64,000 nucleotides of DNA, from positions 1-64,000 of the forward strand of contig CAMVLO010000009.1 in the NCBI GenBank assembly GCA_947168365.1. The letters are read 5' to 3'. Both the position numbers and the translations under genes were made by a program. Shown piece by piece: positions 16,139 to 24,576 of the stretch (its first letter is position 1; each line of letters begins with the position of its first letter). Source of the stretch: UBA3824 sp017541145. GTDB lineage: Bacteria; Bacteroidota; Bacteroidia; Bacteroidales; UBA3824. A model generated the notes under the pieces. It made no database searches. It was not told the origin of the DNA and saw only the letters and a list, made by a program, of their open reading frames with translations.

Positions 16139-18259
16139 TTATAATTGGTCAATAAATGTAATTTTACCTTTTATCTGGTCGATGATACCCTGCGAGATTT
16201 GAGGAGGTACCGGTTGGTATTCCTTAAATTGCAGCGACGAAAGTGCACGGCCTGATGTTAAAGTGCGCAAAACAGTAACATATCCGAATGTCTCCGCCAA
16301 CGGAACCACCGCCTTGATAATCTTTACTTTGGCTTTTGAATCAGTGCTTATAACATTACCCCTGCGTTTGTTAATGTCGGAAATTACGTCACCCATATAC
16401 TCGTCAGGTGTATCTACTGTAAGTTCCATCACAGGTTCCAATAATATAGCTTTTGCATTCTCTGTTGCAGCTCTAAAAGCCTGTTTTGCTGCAATTTCAA
16501 ACGACAAAGCGTCTGAATCTACGCTATGAAAACTACCGTCGACAAGTTCAACGGTGAGACTTTGCATCTTGAAACCGCCCAAAGGTCCGTTGTTCATGGC
16601 TTCTTGGAAACCCTTCTCAACAGCTTGAATGAATTCTTTCGGAATCACTCCGCCTTTGATGCTATTGATAAACGTAAGTCCGGTAGCTCCTTCTTCCGAC
16701 GGCGATACTTTAACAACGATATCGGCAAACTTGCCTTTACCACCAGTCTGTCTCTTAAAGACTTCGTGATGTTCCACTGTTTTGGTAATCACCTCTTTGT
16801 AAGTTACCTGAGGCTTTCCTTGCGATACCTCTATCTTATATTCCCTCTTAAGACGGTCTATAAGAATTTCGAGGTGAAGCTCTCCCATACCCCTCATGAT
16901 TGTCTGACCTGTTTCAGAGTCTGTTTCAACTTTGAAAGTCGGGTCTTCCTCACTAAGTTTTGCGAGCGCAACATCAAGTTTTTCAAGGTCGGCTTGAGTT
17001 TTAGGCTCAATTGCCACGCCAATAACAGGATCCGGAAAATCAATACTTTCAAATATTATCGGATGCTTCTGGTCGGTCAAAGAATCTCCGGTTCGGATAT
17101 CCTTGAATCCGGCAGCTCCACAAATATCACCGGCCTCAACAAAGTCGATAGCCTGCTCCTTGTTGGAATGCATACGGTAAAGATTTGTAATTCTCTCTTT
17201 TCTGCCTGTACGTACATTGAATACTTGTTCGCCGGCTTTGAGTGTACCTGAATATACTCTGATGTATACCAATTTACCCACAAACGGGTCAACGGCAATC
17301 TTGAAAGCCAAAGCAGCAAAAGGCTCCTTATTATCCGGCTTTCTAACCAATACTTCATCAGGATTTTCAGGGTCAGCACCCTTCACCTCGCCCATATCCA
17401 AAGGACTTGGCAAATAAGCGACAATGGCATCCAAAAGTTTCTGTACCCCCTTGTTTCTAAGCGACGAGCCACAAAGAACAGGTACCGCTTTTTCAGACAC
17501 CGTTGCTTTACGAAGAACAGCCTTAATATCCTCTTCAGATATCTTGCTACTGTCCTCAAGATACTTCTCCAGGAAAGCGTCATCGCCCAAATCAGCACAC
17601 TTTTCAAGCATCTTGTCATGCCACTCCTGAGCTTGGTCAGCCAAATCAGCAGGAATTTCCTTCTTAACGAAAGTCATACCCTGATCATCAGAATCCCAAA
17701 CATAGGCTGACATCTCAATAAGGTCGATAATACCGACAAACTTGTCCTCCGAGCCGATAGGAATCTGAACCGGAATCGGGTTAGCACCCAATTTATCTTC
17801 AATTTCCTGAACTACAGAGAAAAAATCGGCACCTATTCTGTCCATCTTGTTGACAAAAGCAACACGAGGAACATTATAATGATCGGCCTGATGCCAAACA
17901 GTTTCCGATTGAGGCTCCACCCCTCCTACAGCACAGAATACTGCAACAGCACCATCAAGCACCCTAAGACTACGCTCTACCTCAACAGTGAAATCCACAT
18001 GTCCCGGAGTATCGATAATATTAACAGTGTGTTTGATGTTATTGTAATTCCAATACGCTGTGATAGCGGCAGAAGTGATGGTTATACCTCTCTCCTTCTC
18101 TTGCGACATCCAATCCATTGTAGCGGCTCCGTCATGAACCTCGCCCATCTTATGAGTGACACCTGTATAATAAAGAATACGCTCAGTTGTTGTGGTTTTA
18201 CCCGCATCAATATGAGCCATAATACCGATGTTTCTCGTATACTGAAGTTCGTTATTCAT
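16139..18259 (-). CDS. fusA: Elongation factor G
   Basis: EF-G is the GTPase that moves tRNA and mRNA through the ribosome and helps split ribosomes. The 706-aa protein has all five domains. The P-loop is AHIDAGKTTTTERILYYTG (residues 15-33), switch II is DTPGHVDF, and the guanine-specificity motif is NKMD. The domain IV region includes TGGKGKFADIVVKVSP. Length and motifs are those of a canonical EF-G. It lies between rpsG (54 bp) and rpsJ (17 bp); tuf, which follows fusA in enterobacteria, is not here. Confidence 0.98.
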   Translation of the reverse strand: MNNELQYTRNIGIMAHIDAGKTTTTERILYYTGVTHKMGEVHDGAATMDWMSQEKERGITITSAAITAYWNYNNIKHTVNIIDTPGHVDFTVEVERSLRVLDGAVAVFCAVGGVEPQSETVWHQADHYNVPRVAFVNKMDRIGADFFSVVQEIEDKLGANPIPVQIPIGSEDKFVGIIDLIEMSAYVWDSDDQGMTFVKKEIPADLADQAQEWHDKMLEKCADLGDDAFLEKYLEDSSKISEEDIKAVLRKATVSEKAVPVLCGSSLRNKGVQKLLDAIVAYLPSPLDMGEVKGADPENPDEVLVRKPDNKEPFAALAFKIAVDPFVGKLVYIRVYSGTLKAGEQVFNVRTGRKERITNLYRMHSNKEQAIDFVEAGDICGAAGFKDIRTGDSLTDQKHPIIFESIDFPDPVIGVAIEPKTQADLEKLDVALAKLSEEDPTFKVETDSETGQTIMRGMGELHLEILIDRLKREYKIEVSQGKPQVTYKEVITKTVEHHEVFKRQTGGKGKFADIVVKVSPSEEGATGLTFINSIKGGVIPKEFIQAVEKGFQEAMNNGPLGGFKMQSLTVELVDGSFHSVDSDALSFEIAAKQAFRAATENAKAILLEPVMELTVDTPDEYMGDVISDINKRRGNVISTDSKAKVKIIKAVVPLAETFGYVTVLRTLTSGRALSSLQFKEYQPVPPQISQGIIDQIKGKITFIDQL

Positions 18260-18313
18260 TTTCTTTAAATTTGCCAGCTAAATAGATTAATTGTTTAAAA
18301 ATTAAAAAATGTC

Positions 18314-18790
18314 TTAGAATCTGAAGAATGCGAAAGCTTTGTTAGCTTCTGCCATTCTGTGAGTATCTTCTTTCTTCTTGAAAGCTGCACCTTCTTCATT
18401 GTATGCTGCAATGATTTCGTTTGCAAGCTTTTCAGCCATAGAGTGACCAGAGCGAAGACGAGCGTATTTAATCAAGTTCTTAACGCCGATAGATTCTTTT
18501 CTGTCTGCACGGATTTCGGTAGGTACTTGGAATGTAGCACCACCTACACGGCGAGACTTAACTTCAACGTCTGGAGTAATGTTTTCCATAGCTTTCTTCC
18601 ATACTTCGGTAGGAGTTTTGCCGGTTTCTTTTGTTTTTTCACCAACGAGTTCCATTGCCTTGTAGAAAATTTTGAAAGCTACACTCTTCTTTCCATCCAA
18701 CATCATGTCATTGACAAAACGAGTTACGAGCACGTCGCCGTAAACCGGATCTGGAAGAATCACTCTTTTCTTTGGTTTTGATTTTCTCAT
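18314..18790 (-). CDS. rpsG: 30S ribosomal protein S7
   Basis: S7 is the primary assembly protein of the 30S head. The 158-aa protein begins MRKSKPKKRVILPDPVYGD and shows the signature LVTRFVNDMMLDGKKSVA and RRVGGATFQVPTEIR. It ends in an HRMAEANKAFAFFRF helix. It is 29 bp after rpsL. Confidence 0.98.
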   Translation of the reverse strand: MRKSKPKKRVILPDPVYGDVLVTRFVNDMMLDGKKSVAFKIFYKAMELVGEKTKETGKTPTEVWKKAMENITPDVEVKSRRVGGATFQVPTEIRADRKESIGVKNLIKYARLRSGHSMAEKLANEIIAAYNEEGAAFKKKEDTHRMAEANKAFAFFRF

Positions 18791-18819
18791 TTGTTTTTTT
18801 AACTAATCAATTAAATGAT

Positions 18820-19197
18820 TTACTTTTTCTTAGGTTTCTTAGCACCGTATTTAGATCTCTGCTGTCCACGATTTGCAACACCTGCTGTATCCAATGTACC
18901 GCGGATGATGTGATAACGTACACCAGGGAGGTCTTTAACACGACCGCCACGTACCATTACAATTGAGTGTTCCTGCAAGTTGTGTCCTTCTCCCGGGATG
19001 TAAGCATTTACTTCCTTAGAGTTAGAAAGCTTTACTCTGGCAACTTTGCGCATTGCAGAGTTAGGTTTCTTAGGAGTTGTTGTGTATACACGTACACATA
19101 CACCTCTCTTCTGTGGACAAGAATCTAATGCTGGAGACTTACTTTTTACAGTAATGGTCTTTCTACCTTTTCTTACTAACTGTTGAATTGTAGGCAT
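18820..19197 (-). CDS. rpsL: 30S ribosomal protein S12
   Basis: S12 controls decoding fidelity and is the streptomycin-resistance determinant. The 125-aa protein has the conserved TTTPKKPNSAMRKVARVKLS segment, with the lysine (PKKPNS) where resistance mutations arise in other species, and YIPGEGHNLQEHS and RGGRVKDLPGVRYH. It is the first gene of the 33-gene cluster and has a good promoter 36 bp upstream (19233-19263). Confidence 0.98.
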   Translation of the reverse strand: MPTIQQLVRKGRKTITVKSKSPALDSCPQKRGVCVRVYTTTPKKPNSAMRKVARVKLSNSKEVNAYIPGEGHNLQEHSIVMVRGGRVKDLPGVRYHIIRGTLDTAGVANRGQQRSKYGAKKPKKK

Positions 19198-19232
19198 TTC
19201 TCTTATCTTTGAAATTAATACATTTTGAGACG

Positions 19233-19263
19233 CAAAGTTAATGTTTTTTCATGGATTATCAAT
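19233..19263 (-). promoter_or_regulatory. Promoter of the ribosomal cluster
   Basis: On the minus strand, ATTG (19263-19260), a 19-bp spacer and TAACTTTG (19240-19233) match the Bacteroidetes promoter TTTG-N19-21-TAnnTTTG with one mismatch in the upstream element. Transcription would begin about 30 nt before rpsL. Confidence 0.7.
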
Positions 19264-19632
19264 AAGTTTTGTGAAAAAATTTTAGTCAAATCCTAAAATT
19301 TTTCTTTATTATCGTTGTAATTTATTGATAATCTGATTGGTAAACCCATATATTAATTTTCCGTTAAATCGCTTTTTATAAAAAATTTACTTAAAACTAT
19401 TTTCGGAAAATATTGTGTATCAATACCAAAGGTTTTTACCCTCTGAAATAGTATACTAACCGTTACTTATTTTTTTCAATTTTTTTTTGACTGAAAATAT
19501 CAAATTTTTCCGCAAATATCGTAATTGTTGTATCAACTATATCGCAATTTCTTTTTCAATCAAAATAATATTGTAACCGTAATTATATAACAAAATTTCA
19601 ACTCTCAATATTACGACGCCTTATTTATAACC

Positions 19633-19666
19633 AATGCCGGCTAAGGGAAAATACCCAACCGGCATT
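19633..19666 (-). terminator. Hairpin after the secreted hypothetical gene
   Basis: AATGCCGG (19633-19640) and CCGGCATT (19659-19666) form an 8-bp stem with an 18-nt loop. On the minus strand it is followed by GGTTATAAATAA, so the U-tract is poor. It lies 100 bp beyond the stop of the gene at 19766-20806 and probably terminates it. Confidence 0.4.
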
Positions 19667-19765
19667 ACAACTAAAAAAACTATGATAATTTATAAACAGA
19701 CTATATGAGTGTTGAAATTTCGCACTTTATATTAATTGCTCTTTCAATAAAGATGTAAAAGCGGT

Positions 19766-20806
19766 CTACAAACCTCCTACTCGTACCTTTTGCTGACCTG
19801 TGGTTTCCATCTTTACGAAAGGATTGCTTTTCATAAGAACATGAGCCACGTCCTGATTTTTGCATTGAAGAGCATAGTTAACAGCGCAAGAATAGAAATC
19901 CATACGACGTTGTTCAAAGCCCAAACTCTTCATACGCTCGTTGGCGAAAGCTGTTTTGTATGCAACACCCGGATTGTTGTTAAGTATCGCATAATATCTC
20001 AAACGTGCATAAGCATTTCCGGCTTCAGCTGCGATTTTCAATGTATCAGCTTCGTTCATATCTACATATTTTGACTTTGCTGTATTCCATTCGTTTTTCA
20101 CAAACGAATAATCAAAGGCTTTTGATTTGAGAAGCTTTTCACACTCAGAATCTACAAGCAAAGGATTAAACGGCTCACCGTGTTCAATCAAAATCTTAGT
20201 TAAAGGTGCACCTTTCTTTACTAATTCTTCATCAATCAAAGCACCGGCTGTCATATTTACCGACACAGCTCTGATAATCGAATAGTAGAGTCTTGACACC
20301 GCAAAATCATCAGCATCTTTCTTGATACCTTCGGCAAAAGTCAAGAGCTGCTCTTTGTAATCGGCAAATCTTGCAGCCGACAATGCTACGTAAACAACAT
20401 CGCTGTACTGACTGTAATCAGAAGAGATGTTGGCACGAATATCAAGTACCTGCGGAATCGAGTTGTACTTAGAATCAATAGAACCCGAAACCGAAGAAAA
20501 TTTAGGCATTCTGTTCAAAAACAACTGATTATTATAAACAGTAGTCTGAACCACTACACCCATTTTGTTACCGCAAAGACCACGGTTCTCTGCCTGAAAA
20601 TCCGAAGCTACTTCCACACACATCGATTTAGAAGTTTGGGCACTGTCAAGAAGATAACTAAGAACATCGATGAGATTATCTGCATCGTCAACAACTGTCA
20701 AATAAGTTAAATTGTGCCATTTTTGACCCGGGATTGCATCTACTACCTGACCCCAAGTACTAATAGTTACGAACATCGCAACTAATAAAGAGAAATATCT
20801 TTTCAT
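19766..20806 (-). CDS. Secreted protein of unknown function
   Basis: The 346-aa protein begins MKRYFSLLVAMFVTISTWGQ, a signal peptide with likely cleavage after WGQ, so it is exported to the periplasm or cell surface. The rest has no membrane segment. The middle and C-terminal parts look largely alpha-helical (for example EAGNAYARLRYYAILNNNPG) and resemble Sel1/TPR-like helical repeats, but no clear repeat unit is visible. Four Cys are present in the mature protein outside any metal motif. It stands alone between the rpsL operon and the DUF6261 gene. I do not recognise the family. Confidence 0.75.
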   Translation of the reverse strand: MKRYFSLLVAMFVTISTWGQVVDAIPGQKWHNLTYLTVVDDADNLIDVLSYLLDSAQTSKSMCVEVASDFQAENRGLCGNKMGVVVQTTVYNNQLFLNRMPKFSSVSGSIDSKYNSIPQVLDIRANISSDYSQYSDVVYVALSAARFADYKEQLLTFAEGIKKDADDFAVSRLYYSIIRAVSVNMTAGALIDEELVKKGAPLTKILIEHGEPFNPLLVDSECEKLLKSKAFDYSFVKNEWNTAKSKYVDMNEADTLKIAAEAGNAYARLRYYAILNNNPGVAYKTAFANERMKSLGFEQRRMDFYSCAVNYALQCKNQDVAHVLMKSNPFVKMETTGQQKVRVGGL

Positions 20807-21508
20807 TTTAATTGTTATAATAAGTGTTTTATTTCAGCCGTAAAGATAAAAAAGAATGGGGAACGAAAAACATATTAATATCAGAATTCACTATTCTTTA
20901 ATACCAAAGCGACCTAAAATTATCAATAATTTAAACAATGCCTCAGACTGCGTACATTTTGACAACGCAACCCGTCACGTTATCCCACATCAATACGCCT
21001 TTCACCAAGGTGATTTAATATGTAACAAAGATTCAGCACCGTAATTACCATGGAATTTATGATGATAACACCGGTTAAAAATAAAAATTCCCTTGGGAAA
21101 AACAAAAATTACATCAAGTCACGGCTGCAATTACCCTGGGAATTATGACCGCGACCCCAAGTAAAATGTAATTTTCCAACGTCATTCTTAATGATGAACC
21201 TTTATAAAAATTACTATCTTATACGAAAAACTTCAAAGAAAGTCACGACAAAATTTATAATTTAATCTTTTTTAACATATCACGTCTACAGATACTTCTA
21301 AGTACATTTTTTGAGCAAAAATCTACTATTATAACCATAAAAACATAGGTATTTTGTATACAAATAACATAGTTGAATTTGCATAATTGAATTATTTTTT
21401 TGTATATTTGTAGTGAATTTGATATTTATAATATAAATAAATATCGGAAAGAATACAGAGCAAATGCTCTATTAAATTATTTTTACAACAATATTAAATT
21501 ACAGAATT
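20807..21508. other. 702-bp intergenic region
   Basis: A 62-codon plus-strand frame (20856-21044) is not protein-like and is not annotated. The region holds the promoter of the DUF6261 gene (21378-21410) followed by a leader of about 90 nt. Nothing else was recognised. Confidence 0.6.
21378..21410 (+). promoter_or_regulatory. Promoter of the DUF6261 gene
   Basis: TTTG (21378-21381), a 21-bp spacer and TATATTTG (21403-21410) match the Bacteroidetes consensus exactly. The gene begins 98 bp downstream. Confidence 0.75.
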
Positions 21509-22216
21509 ATGAGAACAATAATCTTTAAAAGTCTTGTGAGACTGAGGAGCAAAGAAATCATTTTCTTCATCTCACAAGCCGGAGAAGCAACGAAATTGCT
21601 TACCGAAGACGTAAATGCTGACAAGGTCAGCAAAATATTAAAAGCAAGTCAGGATTATATCTTGGCTATGAAAAAGCGTATGCCTAATGGTATTACCGAC
21701 GAACTCAACGCATTGAAGCGAAAGTGTCTAAGTAATTATTACTGGATAAAAACTTTTGTGAGATATGCGCAGGAGATGGAGTATAATAACTATAAGGCAG
21801 AATTAGAAGCCGTACAAAAGGCTTTGGCAAAACATGTTATTCACAAGGCGGACAATAATTTTATTAAGATGGCAAAAATGGACATCTTGATAAAGGACTT
21901 GCTGTCGCTAAATCCGGAATATCTGGTAAGACTGAATATCTACAAACTTGTAAAAAAGGTTTCGGTACACTTATCACGATATGAGGTGTTGTATAATGAG
22001 CGTGCCGAGTGCTGCGAAACTTTGAAAGGGCAAAAACTCAAAACACGTAATATTGTACGCAAGGCATGGTACGAATTTGTAGAATATGTCAACGCCGTAA
22101 ATATTGTTACTGAAGGCAAGGAAGATGATTTTATCAGAGTTGTCAACGGTCTTTACGACAAGGCATTGAATTTAAGACACAACACTCAAGAAAGAAAGAT
22201 TACTTCATTTTTTTAA
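21509..22216 (+). CDS. DUF6261-like helical protein
   Basis: The 235-aa protein resembles the DUF6261 family of Bacteroidetes (recalled similarity, not searched). It is predicted to be almost all alpha-helix, with no signal peptide or membrane segment, a basic charge in the C-terminal half and a few Cys (for example RAECCETLKGQ). It is most likely cytoplasmic. No catalytic motif is visible and the function is unknown. A consensus promoter precedes it and the first hairpin of the 22242-22703 array follows it as a terminator. No operon partner is present. Confidence 0.65.
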   Translation: MRTIIFKSLVRLRSKEIIFFISQAGEATKLLTEDVNADKVSKILKASQDYILAMKKRMPNGITDELNALKRKCLSNYYWIKTFVRYAQEMEYNNYKAELEAVQKALAKHVIHKADNNFIKMAKMDILIKDLLSLNPEYLVRLNIYKLVKKVSVHLSRYEVLYNERAECCETLKGQKLKTRNIVRKAWYEFVEYVNAVNIVTEGKEDDFIRVVNGLYDKALNLRHNTQERKITSFF

Positions 22217-22241
22217 TTAAAAGATTAATAAACTATGGCTC

Positions 22242-22703
22242 AGGGGGCTGTGATGCGCTAATTTTTTGCAGCCCTCCTTTTTTCTTGAACAGTGTTTTGT
22301 ATTTTGCCAATGAGAATAACAATTTAAGAAAGATTTTTTTTCATTAATGATTGCATTTAATTGTTTATTAAAACACGATTAATTGTATGTGAGGGCTGAA
22401 CTCGCGATAAATAAAAAATCAGCCCTCTTTTTCTTGGTAACTAAAAGTGTTACCGGGAAATGCAACTTGTAGGATTTTTTTCCATTTTAACAAGATAAAA
22501 TTTAGTAGACTATTTATTTAGAGGGCTGCGATATTACGATATATTTTTTATATAAACAGCTCCCTTTTACTTAGACAACAAATTGTATTTGCCACAGATA
22601 ATGACAATACATACAAGATATTTCATTTCATTAGCATAAAAAATTTTAAATTGTTTTACTTTAAGAGGGCTGGACTCGCGATTAAAATTAATAAACAGTC
22701 CTC
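22242..22703 (+). repeat. Array of four terminator-like hairpins
   Basis: Four hairpins of one family, GAGGGCTG ... CAGCCCTC, lie at 22242-22278, 22391-22427, 22521-22564 and 22665-22703, about 130-150 bp apart. Hairpins 1, 2 and 4 are followed by strong T-runs on the plus strand. Hairpins 2 and 4 share the loop core ACTCGCGAT. Hairpin 3 is imperfect. The spacers after hairpins 1, 3 and 4 share TTGTATTTTGCCA-like motifs and a conserved distance, so the unit of about 140 bp was duplicated. The last copy of the motif lies in the final codons of the minus-strand gene at 22711. Hairpin 1 is the natural terminator of the DUF6261 gene. Confidence 0.8.
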
Positions 22704-22710
22704 TTTTTTC

Positions 22711-24168
22711 TTAATCACCGAATTGTATTTTGTCACCGCTCTTCAACCGGCTCTCCAATAATGATTTGTTGATTGTAAATTCGGTTTTGGAAAACTCCGG
22801 TACATTGTAACTGTACATCAAACTGCGATTGTAATCGGGATGTTTTTGCGGCAAGAGAAATGCTTTGTCGGCGTTACCTTCTGAATTGATGTGAGCGATA
22901 TATATTCGGGTGTACAATCCGTCGTCACGGCGCGACTCATAGGCTATCCACTCTGAATTGTTTGACCATGTATGATAACTTTCTGCATCCGGACTGTTAG
23001 CCAAGGTAAGAGGATAGGTTTCTTTGGTCTTTAGATTGAGCATCCAAAGGTCGGCTTCCTTGTGCCAGATTGCAAATTGTCCGTAATTAAACTTTGTGAA
23101 CAACAGGTATTTGCCATCGTAAGAGGGGCGCGGGAAAGCTGTTGTCATGGAATCGGATGATACTTTTACAAGCGTGTCAACGTTTTGAGAGAATTCTCGG
23201 TTTGTAGCATCAAAATCAATTCTACAGATGTCGTAATATAATTTTTTAGTAAACAAGTTAGCATCCGTTGACTTGCAAGTGGTATAATACAACGAGTTGC
23301 CGTCAGGAGAAAACGACGGCTCGGTGGTAAATGTTGTGGTATCATTTATCATATCATTGGTAAACAGTTTATTGTTGTCGATATCATATATTACAACACG
23401 GGATTGAGCGTCGTAAACTTCCACACGGTTGGGGTCGCCGGCATGAAATGACTGCATTGTATTGTTTTGCGAATATGCCACAAATTTTCCTGAGGGATGC
23501 CAATAAGGGTAGACACAGTTTAATTTGTATTTATCTGTAACAGCACGATATACGCCAAAATCTCCACCGCTACGGATTACAGTGCTATTGAGGTCGCCAC
23601 GAATATGCAACGAGCTGTACTGAGGATTTCCCGCGCAAAAGGAATGACAGTTGACGCAATTGGCATTTATCAAACGATTGTCAATCACTGTGTTTTGGTC
23701 GAAATTGGTAAGGTTGCGACAGTAGATACCCATTCTTGTAAAAATCTCGTAACCGGGTGCTATAAGTCGGTAACTAAGAAACGAATCTATCTCAGAATCA
23801 GCAATATTTATTGTAAAAGCCTTGTAGATGTATTTCTTGGAGTTTTTCACTTCTGACACTTTAATATTGATAGCGTTTCCGGCAGCAGAGGTTAGGATGT
23901 GTTTCCAGTCAGACTCCGGGATATCAATATACTTATCACCGTTATAAGAATACAAACTGCCGTCGGGTAATTGAATATCGGCAGAGATGTCTTGCAACGA
24001 ATCGTATGACGATGTAGTGAAATTGAGCGGTGCGATGTTTTTCGGAATGGTAACATCGATATAATCGGGATACAAAGAAGGTTTGCTATCTACTTGAATT
24101 TCATTGTAATGAGCATCAGAACAAGCTGCAATTATAAAAAGTGTAAGTAAAAAACAAAAGGGTTTCAT
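22711..24168 (-). CDS. PD40/TolB-like lipoprotein with a CXXCH motif
   Basis: The start at 24168 gives a lipoprotein signal, MKPFCFLLTLFIIAAC, with the lipobox Cys at 16; the open frame reaches 22 codons further but without a signal. Mature length is about 470 aa. Residues 171-175 are CVNCH, a c-type heme-binding motif. After it come several PD40/TolB-type beta-propeller blades (YPYWHPSGKFVAYSQN, EPSFSPDGNSLYYTT, RPSYDGKYLLFTKF). It is probably anchored in the outer or inner membrane facing the periplasm. The gene is divergent from the DUF6057 gene at 24577, which may be a functional partner. Its last codons overlap the hairpin-array repeat. Function unknown. Confidence 0.75.
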   Translation of the reverse strand: MKPFCFLLTLFIIAACSDAHYNEIQVDSKPSLYPDYIDVTIPKNIAPLNFTTSSYDSLQDISADIQLPDGSLYSYNGDKYIDIPESDWKHILTSAAGNAINIKVSEVKNSKKYIYKAFTINIADSEIDSFLSYRLIAPGYEIFTRMGIYCRNLTNFDQNTVIDNRLINANCVNCHSFCAGNPQYSSLHIRGDLNSTVIRSGGDFGVYRAVTDKYKLNCVYPYWHPSGKFVAYSQNNTMQSFHAGDPNRVEVYDAQSRVVIYDIDNNKLFTNDMINDTTTFTTEPSFSPDGNSLYYTTCKSTDANLFTKKLYYDICRIDFDATNREFSQNVDTLVKVSSDSMTTAFPRPSYDGKYLLFTKFNYGQFAIWHKEADLWMLNLKTKETYPLTLANSPDAESYHTWSNNSEWIAYESRRDDGLYTRIYIAHINSEGNADKAFLLPQKHPDYNRSLMYSYNVPEFSKTEFTINKSLLESRLKSGDKIQFGD

Positions 24169-24576
24169 AATCAACGGATAATTTTGAGAGCACAATATTA
24201 GTGAGAAATTTTGACATGAACGAGTATTTATCAACCTTTTTTACAGAAAAACCACTATATTTGCCTGCCGTAAAAAAACGGAAACATGGAAACTACACGA
24301 CGATTTCATTTAACACCGAATTTAACAAATGAAACAATTTTTAAATCACTACTAATAAATTAAAATTCAACAAGTTGAATTCTAATTTTACGAATAAAAC
24401 AATTTTTTGCGGATTTGTTAAAAATTTGCCGACACTTGTAGCATTTGTTTGATGAAATTCATTGTAAAACATTTTGTTTAATTCGTTTTATTCAGTGAGA
24501 TTTAAAAAAAATTGAAAGAGTCGTGAAGACCACAGCAATTTTCAATCAACAACGTAAAAACACAGAACAAACAGAA
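24169..24576. other. Divergent promoter region
   Basis: The 408-bp gap separates the PD40 lipoprotein and DUF6057 genes. A plus-strand TATATTTG at 24256-24263 fits the Bacteroidetes -7 element, although a TTTG at the right distance is missing (TTTA lies 25 bp upstream). It would give a leader of about 300 nt for the DUF6057 gene. No gene or riboswitch was recognised. Confidence 0.5.

Larger units (their letters stand above)
19198..19765. other. Intergenic region upstream of rpsL
   Basis: No gene is seen on either strand. It holds the rpsL promoter (19233-19263), an AT-only-stem hairpin (AAAAATTTTAG 19275-19285 pairing with 19293-19303), and a hairpin at 19633-19666 after the gene at 19766. 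rpoB and rpoC, often upstream of rpsL, are not here. Confidence 0.6.

Noticed and set aside
19275..19303. Intrinsic terminator upstream of rpsL
   Set aside because: The stem is AT-only, no gene reads into it on the plus strand, and it lies upstream of the rpsL promoter, so it has no transcript to end. A regulatory role is not excluded.
20856..21044. 62-codon plus-strand frame
   Set aside because: It looks like random AT-rich translation and has no promoter or related neighbour.
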